A DNA stretch of 64,000 bases. It comes from Phoma sp. XZ068 (taxonomy: Eukaryota > Ascomycota > Dothideomycetes > Pleosporales > Didymellaceae). Position 1 is the first letter of the stretch, and the number at the start of each line of letters is the position of its first letter. The DNA lies in assembly GCA_004835665.1 (NCBI GenBank), contig ML240445.1, positions 806,001 to 870,000 on the forward strand. Direction: 5' to 3'. Of this stretch, positions 10,852-23,484 are shown in pieces. The translations under genes and the position numbers were made by a program. The notes below the pieces were generated by a model that was given only the letters and a program-made list of their open reading frames with translations, ran no database searches and was not told the DNA's origin.

Positions 10852-13800
10852 ATGGACAGTATGCAAGACGCCCAAGCGCCTCGCGCGGACGCGCCTTCCT
10901 CACAAGCTCAAGCCTCGCCGCCTCGCCAGAAACAATCGACGCTGGCCTCCATTGCCATCCAGTCCTTCGCTGCCTTCCGCTCCCAGACCTCGTCACAGCC
11001 TGTCCCTATCGCTGTCCAGTCGCCGGTCCGACGCAAGCCTCTACCAGCAGACTCTCCTATCGCTGCTCGCTTCTCACAGTCGAATCTTCGCTCCAACAGC
11101 ATCGCCAGTAAAGACAACGCTCCTAATTCAGTACTCTCGCCGCCGTTGACCGACGAGGGCTTGTTCGTACCCAGAAACCTCGACAGGTGAGTATCTTTTG
11201 TGCTATGCGCTTACCAATTGCTAAGCACAGTCGCAGCAACCCACACGGAACCACTCCTCGGACAGGAACCGCGCCCCAGCCATTCGAATCGCGAAAGAGC
11301 TCCCTCTCCGTCACGACCCTCACCCGTACCGCTCCCTCTCCACGGCATGAGAGGTCGGTCAGCAACATCCAGCCACAGCGACCGACAGACGCAGCAGATC
11401 TGAAGGCGCACGCACGCTCACCTACTATGCCTAATATGCCTCTGTACGCTTCAGAATCACGGCCAGCACCAGACCTGAAGATCAAGCTAGACGGTGTCAC
11501 TGAAGACTTCATGGACGAATATTCTTACGGTGCTGAAGATGACGCACCGCGCGACACTTCACGACAGAGCAAACCCAAGTCCCCGGGCGGTGGATTCACT
11601 TCTTTCTTTGGCTGGAATTCGTCACGACCCCAGAATGGCGCCGAGTCGCCGGCTACCACATTCTCGCTGTCCCCAACAGATTCCCCGCGGAACAAACAAG
11701 GGAATATGTCTGCCAAGACGAAACCCAATGGACTGGACATTCCAGCTGCCAACTCGCTATCTTCGTACTTCAACGTACCCGGAACACCACTTCTCTCGTC
11801 ATCGCCCCAAATGAATGCTCACGTTGAGGAGCTTGAGCGCGAATTGCGTGAAGTGAGCTCAGAGCTTGCTGCCTCAATCCAACGAGAAATGGATTTGGAA
11901 GATGAAGTTGAGCGCTGGAAATCTGAGAATGCCTCAGCCATGGCAGCAGACAACAGGAGAACAAGTGACTACTACTCGGACTCGGGGATGAGCTCCATTA
12001 GGTATCCTATCAGTGACCCTGAGGCCAAATTGGAAGAAGTAGACACACAACGCAGGAAAGCAGAGCAAGAGCGCGCATCTTTGAAGGTGCGCATGGCTGA
12101 ACGACTGCAAGAAGAACTGAGACGTCGCAGAGATTTGGAGGAGCAGGTACAGCAGCTCGAAGATCAGGTCAGCGATCAGTCCAGAGTTGGATCCATGGTT
12201 GAAGATCCTCGACTGAAAGACCTGTCTATGTCGTTGGAGGATGCTAAGAGACGTCTGGCTGAAGAAAGACAGGTCAAAGAAAACTTCGAGGATCTGCTAA
12301 CGGCTTTACGCGAGGAGCTCGAAAAGCATCGTAACGAAGCTGACAACCTACGGGACCAAGTCGTCCCTCAGTTACGGTCGCGACTCGAGGTTCTCGAAGT
12401 AGAGGCTGCCGACACCGAACGGCTAGTATTTGAAACCACACGTATGCAGCAGGAGATCCAGCAGCTTCGGACTGAGAATCAATCCCTAGCCGCAGCCCGA
12501 AAACTTCAACTAGAAACATCACAGCCGCCGCAGCCCAACCTCGGCTTCCAGTCTATCGCAGAAGAAGAGAACGATGGTCCGCCATCGAACCTACGCGTCG
12601 GCTTGACACGATCTAACTCGCTAGCTCGTAGTACTGGGTTTAACTCCAAGAGAGGCTCGCTGATGCGATCGAACTCAGTTAAGACCAGGTCAGGTGATGT
12701 CTCTCCCGCAGACGTGCCAACTGTCAGCAATCCGGTGAAGGAGCTCGAGGAGCAGCGTGATGCTCTTCATAAAGCTCTGAAGCTCCTCCTCCACCGACAA
12801 GAAATGCAACAAAGAGATTTCCAGAGACGCATCAAGGAGCTTGAAGCTGAGAGGGACGCTGCACTCAACCTCACGCCACGTCGGACCGCATTCCATAGAG
12901 AGGTCGGTGATCTTAGACAGGAGGTAGATGCTCTTCGACGTCGCGCAGACGACGCACTGGAGCAAAAGTGGCAGTGCGAGAAAGGTCTCGGTGGACTGAG
13001 GATGGACCTTGATCGAGCACAACAAGAGACAAGCTCTCTCCGCGAGCTTCTCCGCGAGCACGACATCACCATCCCCGAAATTCGCCTCGAGAACGAGCCA
13101 ATTTCACTAGACAAGGCCTACAACGAGCTGCAAACGACACAAGCCCTTTCACTCGCACGCATTCAGCAGCTGGAGTCAAGCGACGGGGAGTCCTTGGGTG
13201 CTGCCAGCGCTGAAGCTGAAAGGACACTCGATCTTTTGAAGCGCAGCATCTCAGATGCTGAAGCGGAGCGCGACTTCGCTATGAGCGAGGCTGAGCAGTA
13301 CCGCAAACAAGCACGCCAGTTGCAAAAGTCGGAGATCGAACATCTTGGCAAAGAGCAGAAGCTCAGCACCGAATTATTTGCTGCTGCAGGTCGTATGGAC
13401 GAGCTCTCCAACAGGATTCAACAACAGCTTGAGGCCAATGGCTCGCTACGCGCACGCCTTACTGAGGCTATCTCTCGTGGAGAGCAAGAACAACAGAAGT
13501 CAACAGAGCAGATCATCGAACTCGAGCGACGTCTGAAGACAGCAGAGGACAAGGTCATGCTTGCTCAACAGTCCTCTGAAGAGGCTATTGCGAAGCACGA
13601 GACTGAGGTCCAAGCGATCAAGGAGAGCCATAGCAGCCAGTTACGTCGCGTAAAGTCTGGCTTGTTGAGCCCGTCAGCCTTCTCGCCCAAGATGCCCTCA
13701 TCACCAGTCTTCTCTCAGCGATCGCCTCGCCTTGACATGACCACGAGTGGCCCTGCCATGACTATGGCCGAAGCTACAAAGACGGAACTTCTCGAGAAGC

Positions 13801-14050
13801 GTGTCGAAGAGCTAGAGAGGGCTCTCCGTGACGCGGACCGTGAGATGGAGGAGGTCGTTAGTCGTATGAACATTGCTCAGATCGAGGTGGCTGAGCTCCA
13901 ATTTGAGAAGTAAGTCTACAACGCGGTGGTTCATTGCCTGAGACTAACAAATCATGCAGGGATGAGGCCCTTCGTCAGACACGGAGACTACAGGCTGACA
14001 TCCTCGCCGAGCGCGAGAAAGTCAAAGTACTAATGGCTTCTCACGAATAA
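10852..14050 (+). CDS. Long coiled-coil protein, function unknown
   Basis: Three exons, 10852-11186, 11231-13909 and 13960-14050, encode about 1034 residues. The first intron is very short (44 nt; an acceptor 6 nt further on would also keep frame), the second is 50 nt. Residues 1-300 are Ser/Pro/Arg-rich and probably disordered. Heptad-rich coiled coil begins near 306 (NAHVEELERELREVSSELA), breaks in a Ser-rich linker at about 535-610, resumes to about 918, breaks again (SPSAFSPKMPSSPVFSQ) and ends in a last coil from about 958. Similar fungal proteins are labelled only as repeat or filament-like proteins. No enzymatic domain is visible. A cytoskeletal, septal or organelle-tethering scaffold is plausible but is an inference from shape alone. 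Confidence 0.85.
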
Positions 14051-15281
14051 TCTACTAATCCAGATAACGCTCGCTGGACACGACGTTCTGACCTTACATA
14101 ATTATAGCCGGTTGCGTGCATCAACACTTGCACATAGAGGAGCTTCCAAGCCGTACTTGTCGGCATTTTCTCAGACACTGCATTTGCAATTTGGCGTCAT
14201 GACCGTACGCATATTAATCTTCACTAAACACACCATTCTGGATTTTTGGACAAGTATCCAAAGCCTCTATTGTGGCCAGTGGCTTGCTGGCCACTGCTCT
14301 ATACCCTGTAGCAGTCACAACGCTACTTGCTTTTTTTTTTTAGCTGGCGACTGTCCCGCAGTCAGACGGCAGGTTTCTTCTGGGGAATATGGCTTCAAGC
14401 TTGTTTGGATGTCTTGTGTACGCACTAGCATTCGTTCATGGATGTTGTATTATAACGCTGTAATGTATCAATGTCGACGCGTGCTCTCTGAGCGTCCTAC
14501 TATAGTCGAAGCAATATTATACCTGCCATACATGCCTATTTTGCGGCCACTTGTGTTCTGACGCTGTGTGATTGAGGCGAGGCTTAAGGAAAGTACACGC
14601 CACGTGTACAGCAATACAAAAGAGAAAGCAACGGTCTGAAGCCGTGATGAGTGACTACTGGGCCCGCTCGGTAGGAGCTGCTGTCATTACATGAGTGTTG
14701 AATCACACGATAATGGCATCAGTGGAAGGTGGTTGCGCCTCCAGAAAAGGATGGATTCTGACTAGCCACTTTGAAACCCAAGCACGTTCTGTAACTCGAC
14801 GCACGATCTGACAACGAGTGCAATCTGCGCAGAGTAGCAGCACAACAGTCGAATTTGAGCATCTCCGTAAGACAGCTAGTAAAAATGAACGTCAAGTCCG
14901 CATTGTGAACCGGGTCGTGGGTCGTTGGCTCGGCCCGTGGGACTGGCTGCATGGCCCAACGCTGCGCTAAGAGGGTTCCGCCCTGACTTGAGCTCTTGTC
15001 GAAACACCCCCCCGTCCGCCTCCCCCTCTCGCCAGCTGTTCGCTGTTATTCGCCTCCCGGGGGTTCATTCGACACTCGGTGCTATCTGAAAGAAAGTTCG
15101 CAGCATTGCTCCTCCGCCCGTTCGCTCTCTCCCCGCGGCCACTGGGCAGCACTCCCTACACCCCTCTCCTCCGAAAACATTGCGGACCTCTCCCCCGAAC
15201 CACACCGCCTACGGCTCACTTCGATCCACACCACACTGAGGAGGCTCTCGTAGGCCACCTCGGCTCCGCACTCGCTTCACA
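14051..15281. other. Intergenic region with probable long cot-1 leader
   Basis: About 1.2 kb between two plus-strand genes. A poly-T run is at about 14332-14341. From about 14990 to 15270 the sequence turns C-rich and T/C-rich (a run of eight C near 15005), typical of a fungal core promoter and leader; short upstream ORFs occur there. No independent gene is supported. Confidence 0.5.
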
Positions 15282-17385
15282 ATGAACAACCAGCAGCAGG
15301 GCAACCGGCTGCAGCTCAACTTTGGCTTTGGTGGTGGGGGTGACCGCAACAACCAATATCCCCAAGAGCAAGGCCGTGCGTTTCCCACCACGCCGTCGAC
15401 ATTCCCACAGCCTGTGTACCCGAACCAGGCTGGTCAACAGGAAGTCTGGGGTGCACAGCAGCAGATGAGCGGCAACAGCTACAATGGATACTTCCAGAGC
15501 CCCTACCAGCAGGCCCAGTACCAGGGGCAGCAGGGAAACCTTCAGGCCCCTGGTTCGGCTCGCTTCGACCAAAGCCCCAACGGACTAGCCCAGCAGCTTT
15601 CTCAGCAGCACCTCGGAGGTGGCAGCAACCGCTCTGGAAGTCCATATGGCCGTCAGCCGTCGCCCAACCAGCAACGACCTCGCACTGCCGATAGTAGGGG
15701 CTTTGGATATGGTGGCTATGGAGGCGGCTCTGCACCTCGACAGCCTTCACAGTCATTGTACGATGAGGAGGCACCGGCCAGAAACCCTGAGAAGTACTCG
15801 AGTAATGTCGCTCAGCAGGCGACCATGTCCAAAGGTCTGATCAACACCTTTTTCAAGGATAGCGTTCAGCGAGCACGCGACCGCAACCAGAGGTACGAGT
15901 GTACGCCAACGCCACCTTGCACATCACTGACATAATCCTAGAGCATTGGAACTCGAGTCGATCATGAAGGAACCTTCCATCTCTGACAACCGCAAAGCCC
16001 AGAAGGAAACCAGTATGCGCAACGCCGAAATCCAGTACCTGCGATTCCTGCGAACAAAAGAGAAGCCGGAGAACTTCTCTACGTTGAAGGTTATTGGCAA
16101 GGGTGCCTTCGGAGAGGTCAAGCTTGTTCAGCGCAAGAACGACGGCAAGATCTACGCCCTCAAGTCATTGGTCAAGCAGGAGATGGTACGAACGAAACGT
16201 CAATGCAGAGAATCAAGCAATGGAATACTGACCTCACACAGTTCAAGAAAGATCAACTTGCTCACGTACGATCCGAGCGTGACATTCTCGCCGAGTCCGA
16301 CAGTCCCTGGGTTGTCAAGCTGCACACCACGTTTCAGGACAACACCTTCCTATACATGCTTATGGAGTTCTTGCCTGGTGGTGATCTAATGACCATGCTT
16401 ATCAAGTATGAGATCTTCACAGAGGACATCACAAGGTTCTACATGGCTGAGATCGTCCTTGCCATAGAAGCTGTTCACAAATTAGGCTTCATCCATCGGT
16501 ATGTTCAGCTATCCTAACGTGTGCTCTGAGCGCATACACTAATATCTATCTAGTGATATCAAGCCTGACAACATTCTGCTGGATCGTGGCGGTCACATCA
16601 AGCTGACTGACTTTGGCCTGTCCACAGGTTTCCACAAAGAACACGACGCCGGCTACTACAAGAAGCTACTGGCTGGTGGTGCCCACAAGTCAAATCGGGA
16701 TAACAGAAACTCGATGAACATGGATCAGATTCAATTGACCGTCAGCAACCGCACACAAATCAACACTTGGAGAAAGTCTCGTCGCCAGTTGGCCTACTCC
16801 ACTGTTGGTACACCCGACTACATCGCACCAGAGATCTTCAGCGGCCAAGGATACGACTTCGGTTGCGATTGGTGGTCTGTCGGTACCATCATGTTCGAAT
16901 GTCTCATCGGCTGGCCACCATTCTGCGCAGAGGAGCCCCATGACACGTACCGCAAGATCGTGGATTGGCCACGCAACCTGCACTTCCCACCGGACCAGCA
17001 GCTCGGTGCTGAGGCGGAAGACTTTGTGAGGCGGTGAGTCTCCCTTGCGTTGTCATTACTGACTCGTTACTAACGAATCTTTCTTAGCCTAATCTGCGAT
17101 GCGGACCACCGCCTAGGCCGCATTGGCGGTGCCAGCGAGATCAAACAACACCCGTTCTTCCGCGGCGTTTCGTGGGATGGTTTGCGACGCATCCGTGCGC
17201 CGTTCGAGCCTAAGCTGCAGTCGAACGTGGACACACAATACTTCCCCATTGACGAGATCGACCAGAACGACAACAGCGCTGCTTACAGGGCACAGGCTGC
17301 ACAGTCCGGAGATGACGAGTACGCTACGAGCTTGCCTTTCATCGGCTACACATACAAGCGTTTCGATGCTTTCCGAGGTGCTTAG
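15282..17385 (+). CDS. cot-1: NDR-family serine/threonine kinase COT-1
   Basis: This AGC-class NDR kinase controls hyphal tip growth, branching and septation together with a MOB2 co-activator. Five exons (15282-15892, 15942-16185, 16242-16498, 16554-17033, 17088-17385) encode 629 residues; four introns of 49-56 nt. Residues 1-170 are Gln/Gly/Ser-rich and disordered. The MOB-binding N-terminal regulatory helices follow (KGLINTFFKDSVQRARDRNQ to QYLRFLR). Kinase landmarks are GKGAFGEV at 256-263, catalytic K278, HRDIKPDN with D372, DFG at 390-392, then the NDR-specific basic activation-segment insert before YSTVGTPDYIAPE. The hydrophobic phosphorylation motif FIGYTYKRF lies near the C-terminus. 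The gene is tail-to-tail with rpb12. Confidence 0.97.
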
Positions 17386-17992
17386 ACTGCTCGTCGACTG
17401 GTCACGACGATGCACTGCACAATTGCATACCGTTTTTGCAGGCTTTGGCATCGTATACAAGCATTGCCTAGGCGTTGGACCTCGTTTCTCCTAAACTCAT
17501 ATCTTACGTTGTCGTTCTGCACATTATTCTGTGGTCATTGGGCGCATCGAGGGTCCGCCAGGCTGGGTCAAGTGGGCGGCCTCACGGTGACACAGCTACG
17601 AAGCCGGTTGCGAGGGTTGGCTTCGTCCTTCAAGGTGTCTGGTGACCGCACTTCAGTCACGAGCACATCTGGAGAAAGGTATCAGGCTAGCTATTGGAGT
17701 ATGGAGGAGTTTCGAGAGGAATCAAACAATGTGAAACTGCACTTTGTGCTCCTTGCAAGCTTTGTGATATCTCTCGTGATCATGCTCGATTCAGTCCAAC
17801 GTAGCGCTACGTTTTGCCAGCTCTCATCGTAAAGCTTGTGAATGCGCAGCGCTGCTCCCAAGTCGCCGATAACTCCATGCTCTCCAAACCGTGGGAATAC
17901 GTATGGTTTTTTCCCTTCCCCTCCTGTTTGCCTATTTTCCAATCCCCGCACCTTTGTCCCTTTAAGTCGCAGTCATAGAAGACTCGCCGACC
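17386..17992. other. 3' flanks of cot-1 and rpb12
   Basis: About 600 bases between convergent stop codons. Short ORFs only; I take it as 3' UTRs. Confidence 0.55.
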
Positions 17993-18394
17993 TCATCGCG
18001 CCTCAAACTGCACCATACTGTACAATCGTTAGCACTGGTCCAATACACATCTTTTAGCCGTTTTATATCTCTCCTCGCCACCCACGCCTCCCATTCTTTG
18101 CATGCACGCTCTTTGTCCATCTTCCACGCTCTCTCATCCGGCTCCCCTTGCTCTAGCCTCAAAGCGCTTCCCGCCTCTCAACCCAAATGAGAAAGGCACT
18201 CACCGGTTCGTCCTCTGCTTGTACAACACACGGTGTCCGCACTGCCTGCAGCGAATAGGCTCGCCGCGCTTCAGAGGAACATCCTGATCACAGTCACCGC
18301 ACTTGTAGTGCACTGTGCGCGCGTTGATGTCGACTTGCTGCTGGGCCTCCGAGGTGTTGGCGCCGCTGTAGCCGCCGTACTGTTGTGTGGACAT
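17993..18394 (-). CDS. rpb12: RNA polymerase I/II/III shared subunit RPABC4 (Rpb12)
   Basis: A small zinc-binding subunit common to all three nuclear RNA polymerases. Exon 1 is 18394-18204 and exon 2 is 18017-17993, giving 71 residues. The zinc ribbon is clear: YKCGDC then RCRQCGHRVLYKQRT, two CxxC pairs. The last coding exon is only 25 nt and adds the conserved ending MVQFEAR, close to the usual VVFDAR/VQFEAR of the family. The intron is 186 nt, more than three times longer than most in the window. The N-terminal 25 residues (Gln/Gly-rich) are variable in the family. Confidence 0.95.
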
Positions 18395-18900
18395 TTCGAG
18401 AGATGTGTGGGGTTGAGTAATTGTCGGGCGGTTCGAGGAAGGTCTTGCGGTGTATAGGCGGCGGTGGTGTTGTGAGCTGGGTTGGGAGTTGTCGAGAAAT
18501 TGTTCGAAGCAAGGCGGAATGGCGGCGCGGGAGCACGTGCCTTATCGATAGTGGACTGGAGGCTCGAGGGCGGGAGTGCTTTCACATGGCGCTTATGTCA
18601 GTCAGATAGGTCGAAATAAGGGTCGTGCTGATTATTGATGCTCAGGTTGAGCGGAATGTGTTGAGCTTTACGTCTGCCGATCAGTCAATTTGCGCTGAGC
18701 TCTTGTGCGATTATCCCTCTTATCATAATCGCACGCCGCTCGCGTGTGTCTGACTGGAAGGCGCGCGCCCTGGCATGCCTTGACCAAGTGGCCGTCTCAG
18801 ACACGCATTCGCAACCCCGAAACCTCGAACTGTCCGCAGAACAGTCCATGACGTGCCTCCCTCGTACTCCAACGATTGCCGCGCGGGCAAATAAACCACA
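18395..18900. promoter_or_regulatory. Divergent promoter region rpb12 / SCYL2-like
   Basis: About 500 bases between the two start codons, so it must drive both genes. No obvious TATA box; composition is GC-rich near rpb12. No ORF of interest. Confidence 0.5.
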
Positions 18901-21900
18901 ATGTTTTCCAACGCGCTGAAGTCGTTTCAGTCCAACATCTCGGGCAACTACACCCTCAGCGCCCAACCCACGTCTTACTCCGGACCATGGAAGATATACG
19001 ATGCGAAGAAGAAGTCGACGGGCAAGGCGGCTTCCGTTTTCGTCTTCGAAAAGAAGTCGTTGGAGCCCCCTGGTGGCGCGGGACTCGGTGGTCGCTCAGG
19101 CGCATCGCAGCTGAAGCGCGCGCATGAGGAGGTAGTAGAGAGGCTGAAGAAGGAGGCCAGCTCGCTGGCACGGCTGCGACATCCCAGCGTTCTAGAGCTG
19201 GCTGAGCCAGTAGAAGAGACTCGCGGTGGTGGCTTGATGTTTGCCACAGAGCCTGTGACAGCCTCCCTTGCTGGACTGCTTCAGGAGAAGGATGAGCAAG
19301 AGAAGGCTGGAGGCGTGGGCGGTCGCTCAAGCCGCTATGTCATCGAGGAATCTGATGGCCAGAAGCGCAGACGAGAGCTTGAGATCGACGAGCTCGAGAT
19401 ACAGAAAGGGTTGCTGCAGATTAGCAAAGGCTTGGAGTTTTTGCACGAGAGTGCTGGCTTGGTCCACGCCAACCTCACACCGGAAGCTATCTTCATTAAT
19501 GCTAAAGTAGGCAATACCAACTCGTTCCTTCGTGTATTTTTGCTGATGGACGTGATAGTCAGACTGGAAGATCTCAGGCCTTGGGTTCTCCACCCCTCCA
19601 GAGAACTCGACGAAGCCAACGTCCGTGACGCCCATATCGCTCTCCGAAGTCTTGAACTACGATGCTCGACTACCTAAATACGTTCAGCTCAACACCGACT
19701 ACACGTCACCGGACTTTGTCATGGACGGCAATGTGACGCCAGCTGCAGACATGTTCAGTTTGGGCCTTCTGATCATTGCACTCTACAATTCACCACATCG
19801 GAGCCCACTCGAGTTCAACGGAAGCACATCATCCTACAAGCGAGCATTTTCATCATCTTCGTCGGTACCAAACAAGAACAACAACTTCATGAGCTCGCAA
19901 CCGCTACCTCGAGACGTCATAAATGGAGTGCTTGATCGGCTCATCACACGACGACCAGCACAGCGCTTGGACGCGAAGGAGTTTCAACAAGCACAGTACT
20001 TCGACAACATTCTTGTCTCGACAATCCGTTTCCTCGACTCCCTACCGGCGAAGACACCGAATGAGAAGTCACAATTCATGCGTGGCCTGCCACGGATTCT
20101 CAATCAGTTCCCAAAAACCGTTCTGGAGAAGAAGATACTTCCAGCACTGCTGGAGGAGATGAAAGACCGTGAACTGCTTACTCTGATCCTGCAGAACGTC
20201 TTCAAGATCATTACAATGCTGCCATCAGGCAAGCGGGCGTTTACTGAAAAGGTTATACCGAAGCTGCGCGAAACCTTCCTGAGCGGCGCTGCTGCCACTG
20301 CACCTAATGCGAAGGGCGTGGCCCAAGAGCGTGACAGCCTGAAAGAGGCCGGTCTTATGGTTCTGCTTGAAAATATTCAAGTTGCAGCAGACAATACGGG
20401 TGGAAAGGAGTTCAAGGATGAGATCTTGCCGGTTATCAACTACGCCCTAGAGTCGCCGACACACTCGCTAGTCGATGCAGCGCTACGTACACTGCCTGTT
20501 GTCCTTCCGATCCTCGACTTCTCAACGACCAAGAACGAGCTTTTCCCCGTCATCGCGACAATCTTTGCGAAGACTAGTAGTATGGGCATCAAGATCCGTG
20601 GGCTGGAGGCGTTGAAGACCCTATGCGGTGGTGGTAATGATGATCAGAATGCATATCAAGGCGATGGTTTGACGGGCATGGTGGAGGCCCCTAAAGCGAA
20701 AAGCTCCAGTGTCTCGATTTTGGACAAGTACACAATACAGGAGAAGGTTGTACCTCTACTCAGGGGTATCAAGACTAAGGAGCCGGCTGTTATGGTAAGT
20801 TCAACCCTGCGAGATATCAGTATCGGTGCTAATTCTCTCCACTAGATGGCTGCTCATGATGTCTTCAAAGCTATTGCACCACAAGTTGACAGTGACTTCC
20901 TGGCTATGGACATCCTGCCAATCTTGTGGCAGTTCAGCTTAGGACCGTTGCTCAACCTTCCGCAATTCCAGGCTTACATGACTTTGATCAAGTCTACTTC
21001 ATCACGTGTGGAGCAGGAGCAGACCCGGAAACTGCAGGAGCTCGGTGCGAACAGCACGACAGCGACTTCACGAAACGAGTTCATGAGTTTCGGTGGCCCG
21101 CCTGCAGCCAACGGCTTCGACTCAACGAATGGCGGCGACGATACAAACTTTGAAGCATTAGTACGAGGGGGCAATCAGGGCACAACCGGAGGATCAGATA
21201 TGCTCGGAGGCGACCCGTGGTCCAATGGTTCCGCAAACGCTTCAGCATCATCTTCCACCATCTTGCCCTCACGACCTGCGAATCGGGCGAACAATGCCTC
21301 ACCTGCCCCAGCAACCTTCTCTTGGTCCACACCGCCTGTTTCCCCGCCACCATCAAACAACCTGTCTGCACCGCAGGGTAACGGTAGAGCCATCACGCCC
21401 GATAACACCTTCTCTTCCCTCAACTCCTCCTTCCCAGCCATGAACCCCACAAACCCAGGCATTGGCAGCCCAACCTTCCCACAGCAGCAGAATAGGCCTG
21501 CAATGGGTATGAACAGCATGATGTCCCAGCCAACAACGACACCATCATACACCACGCCTAGTCCGGGTATTGACTGGAGTAAAGCAAACACGACTTCGAC
21601 ATGGGGAAGCTCATCCACCAGCAATACCATGTCAAGCGGTCTCTCGAACTTCTCAGCCATAACACCCTCCCAGAATCAGCCTCAACGTCAAACTACTGCC
21701 AGTCCGTACTCAGCCTTTAGCATTGCGCCGCCACCCATGAAACCAGCAAACGCGGGGACGTTCAGCATAGCGCCACCCCCAAGCCTGGGTGCAAGCAATA
21801 GGAGCACCAGTGCGAGTGGTGGCTTGAGCATGAATAGTATGAGTAGCATGAAAGGTGGGAATATGAACAGTATGGCTGCGCTGAGGGGGAAAACACAGGG

Positions 21901-21970
21901 TCAACAGACTCAGAGACAGCAGAACCAGACGCCTACGAATTGGGGGAATGGCAGTGATAGCTTGATATGA
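18901..21970 (+). CDS. SCY1-like pseudokinase, SCYL2 type
   Basis: SCYL2-type proteins act in clathrin-dependent traffic between the trans-Golgi network and endosomes. Exons 18901-19506, 19559-20794 and 20846-21970 encode 988 residues; introns are 52 and 51 nt. The N-terminal kinase-like domain (about 1-330) lacks catalytic signatures: the catalytic loop reads HANLTPEA (H189) instead of HRDxKPxN, and the DFG position reads SGLGF. A HEAT-repeat region follows (about 340-660; LPRILNQFPKTVLEKKILPALLEEM is typical). The last 320 residues are Ser/Thr/Pro/Asn/Met-rich and disordered, with repeated FSIAPPP elements that might be adaptor-binding motifs. Ends in NWGNGSDSLI. It is the fungal relative of S. 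pombe Ppk-type SCY1 proteins; exact orthology to SCYL2 rather than SCYL1 is favoured by the domain layout. Confidence 0.88.
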
Positions 21971-23484
21971 GATGATGCTTAGCATGAGTAGATACGGAAA
22001 TGAATCGAGCAGCCTGTGCTACAATGTGTTGACTTCAGACGTATGCATTATAAAGTACTAAAGTGTCGCTATGTGGAGCTGTAGGTGTTTCTTGCGCTCT
22101 ACAATCACGCAATTTCAAGTCTAAAGTCAGTGGCGTTCGATGCGTCCGACTTCGCGATATGAAATGTGGTGTCGTTGTGTAGGGCCGCCAGCTATCACGA
22201 GACTCATCAGCGCATCACATTGATGTGCAACGCTTTATGCGCGTCCATACGATGTCACCCGCGCTACTGGCCGGCACAGGAGATCTGCAATGCAGCCAGT
22301 CAGCGGCGCAAAGGAACCGGTCAGATCAGTGCAGCCTTCCATGGTAGCATGGACCCTCTCCTCGGGATATCCGAGACGAGATCGTGCCCAAGATCAGGAG
22401 ACGAAGGCTCAAAAAGCCTCTAGACAAGCAAAAAATTGGAAGAGACGAGGTCGCTTACACCACATTGGCAGAAGCTTGGTGTCGCAATGGCAGGGCGGGA
22501 TGGCGCGAGAATGACCAAAGAGATAATAGCCGAGCGCGGGCCATGTTCTTGGCTTTGAGCTTGGTGCGCTTGGTGCGCGAGTGGCGCATCAACGTCATTG
22601 CGCTCTCAACCACGTTTGCTAGTAGTGTTACGCGCTGCGCGCCGGTGGCAACCTGGAATTGACGGGAATTGCTGCTTCACGAGTCAACGGAGGGCAGACG
22701 GGCTCCATGAGTACGATCTTGATCTGGGTCAATGTGGTGGTACGGCAATTCCACATCAGGAGGTGAACTCGTCGCACGAGGACGGCAATACGCTCTGTGC
22801 AGTTCTGGCTATCCCCGAACGCGATGGCCAGTCAGATACTGATGGTCTACGTCACGCCAGTAAGCCGTAACGGCCTGGTAATTACTGGGATTAATGCCGT
22901 ACCATGCGGCAGCCGCGCACCAACCGAGATTCGAGAAGCCAACGAAAACTCGAACAGTCAAACCAGTATTCGAACTATGGGTGTATTTTCAGAGCTTTGG
23001 GTCCCTTGTCGAGTCGTGTTGTAATTGCGCGGAGTGGATGCTTGCGCTGCCTACTGTGTGATAGGCTGTGTTCACAGGGAATCAACTCTAACCAGGTCCG
23101 TTATCCACCAGACCCTGCACTTATCCTGCACAGTCCCAGGTTCCGCCTTCCGGCCACAGCGACTTTCACCCCGCAGGATTCTACTAGCGGTAACTAGTAT
23201 CGTTCGCTCGCGCCTCAGCATCATCTCTAGCCACCAGCTTTCGAATCGCGTGCCCCACCCTGTATTTAACTATCCCGACTCTCATACTGCTTCGTCTGCT
23301 GTCCACCACCACCGTTCGCCGTTTTCGATCACACTTCATCACGCAGCTTGAGGCCGTCTCACCTGCGTCACCCTTTGCAACTGACTGCACCGTCAATTGA
23401 TAGCAAGTGGTTAATGATAGCCGGAACGCACATTCGCCGTCGTTTTAGTTATACTCCCTACAAGAGGACCCTCCGTTGTTTAAA
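21971..23484. other. Intergenic region, probable transporter promoter
   Basis: About 1.5 kb between two plus-strand genes. The 22.1-22.9 kb part has short overlapping ORFs without recognisable products. The 3' end, 23.1-23.48 kb, is C/T-rich and leader-like and contains GATA-type sites listed separately. Confidence 0.5.
23398..23420 (+). promoter_or_regulatory. Pair of GATA-factor sites upstream of amino acid transporter
   Basis: Two TGATAG hexamers (23398-23403 and 23415-23420) lie 65-87 bases before the transporter ATG; a third is at 23059-23064. They match HGATAR, the site for AreA/NIT2 nitrogen regulators. Control of an amino acid transporter by nitrogen supply is plausible, but this is inferred from motif and context only. 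Confidence 0.4.
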
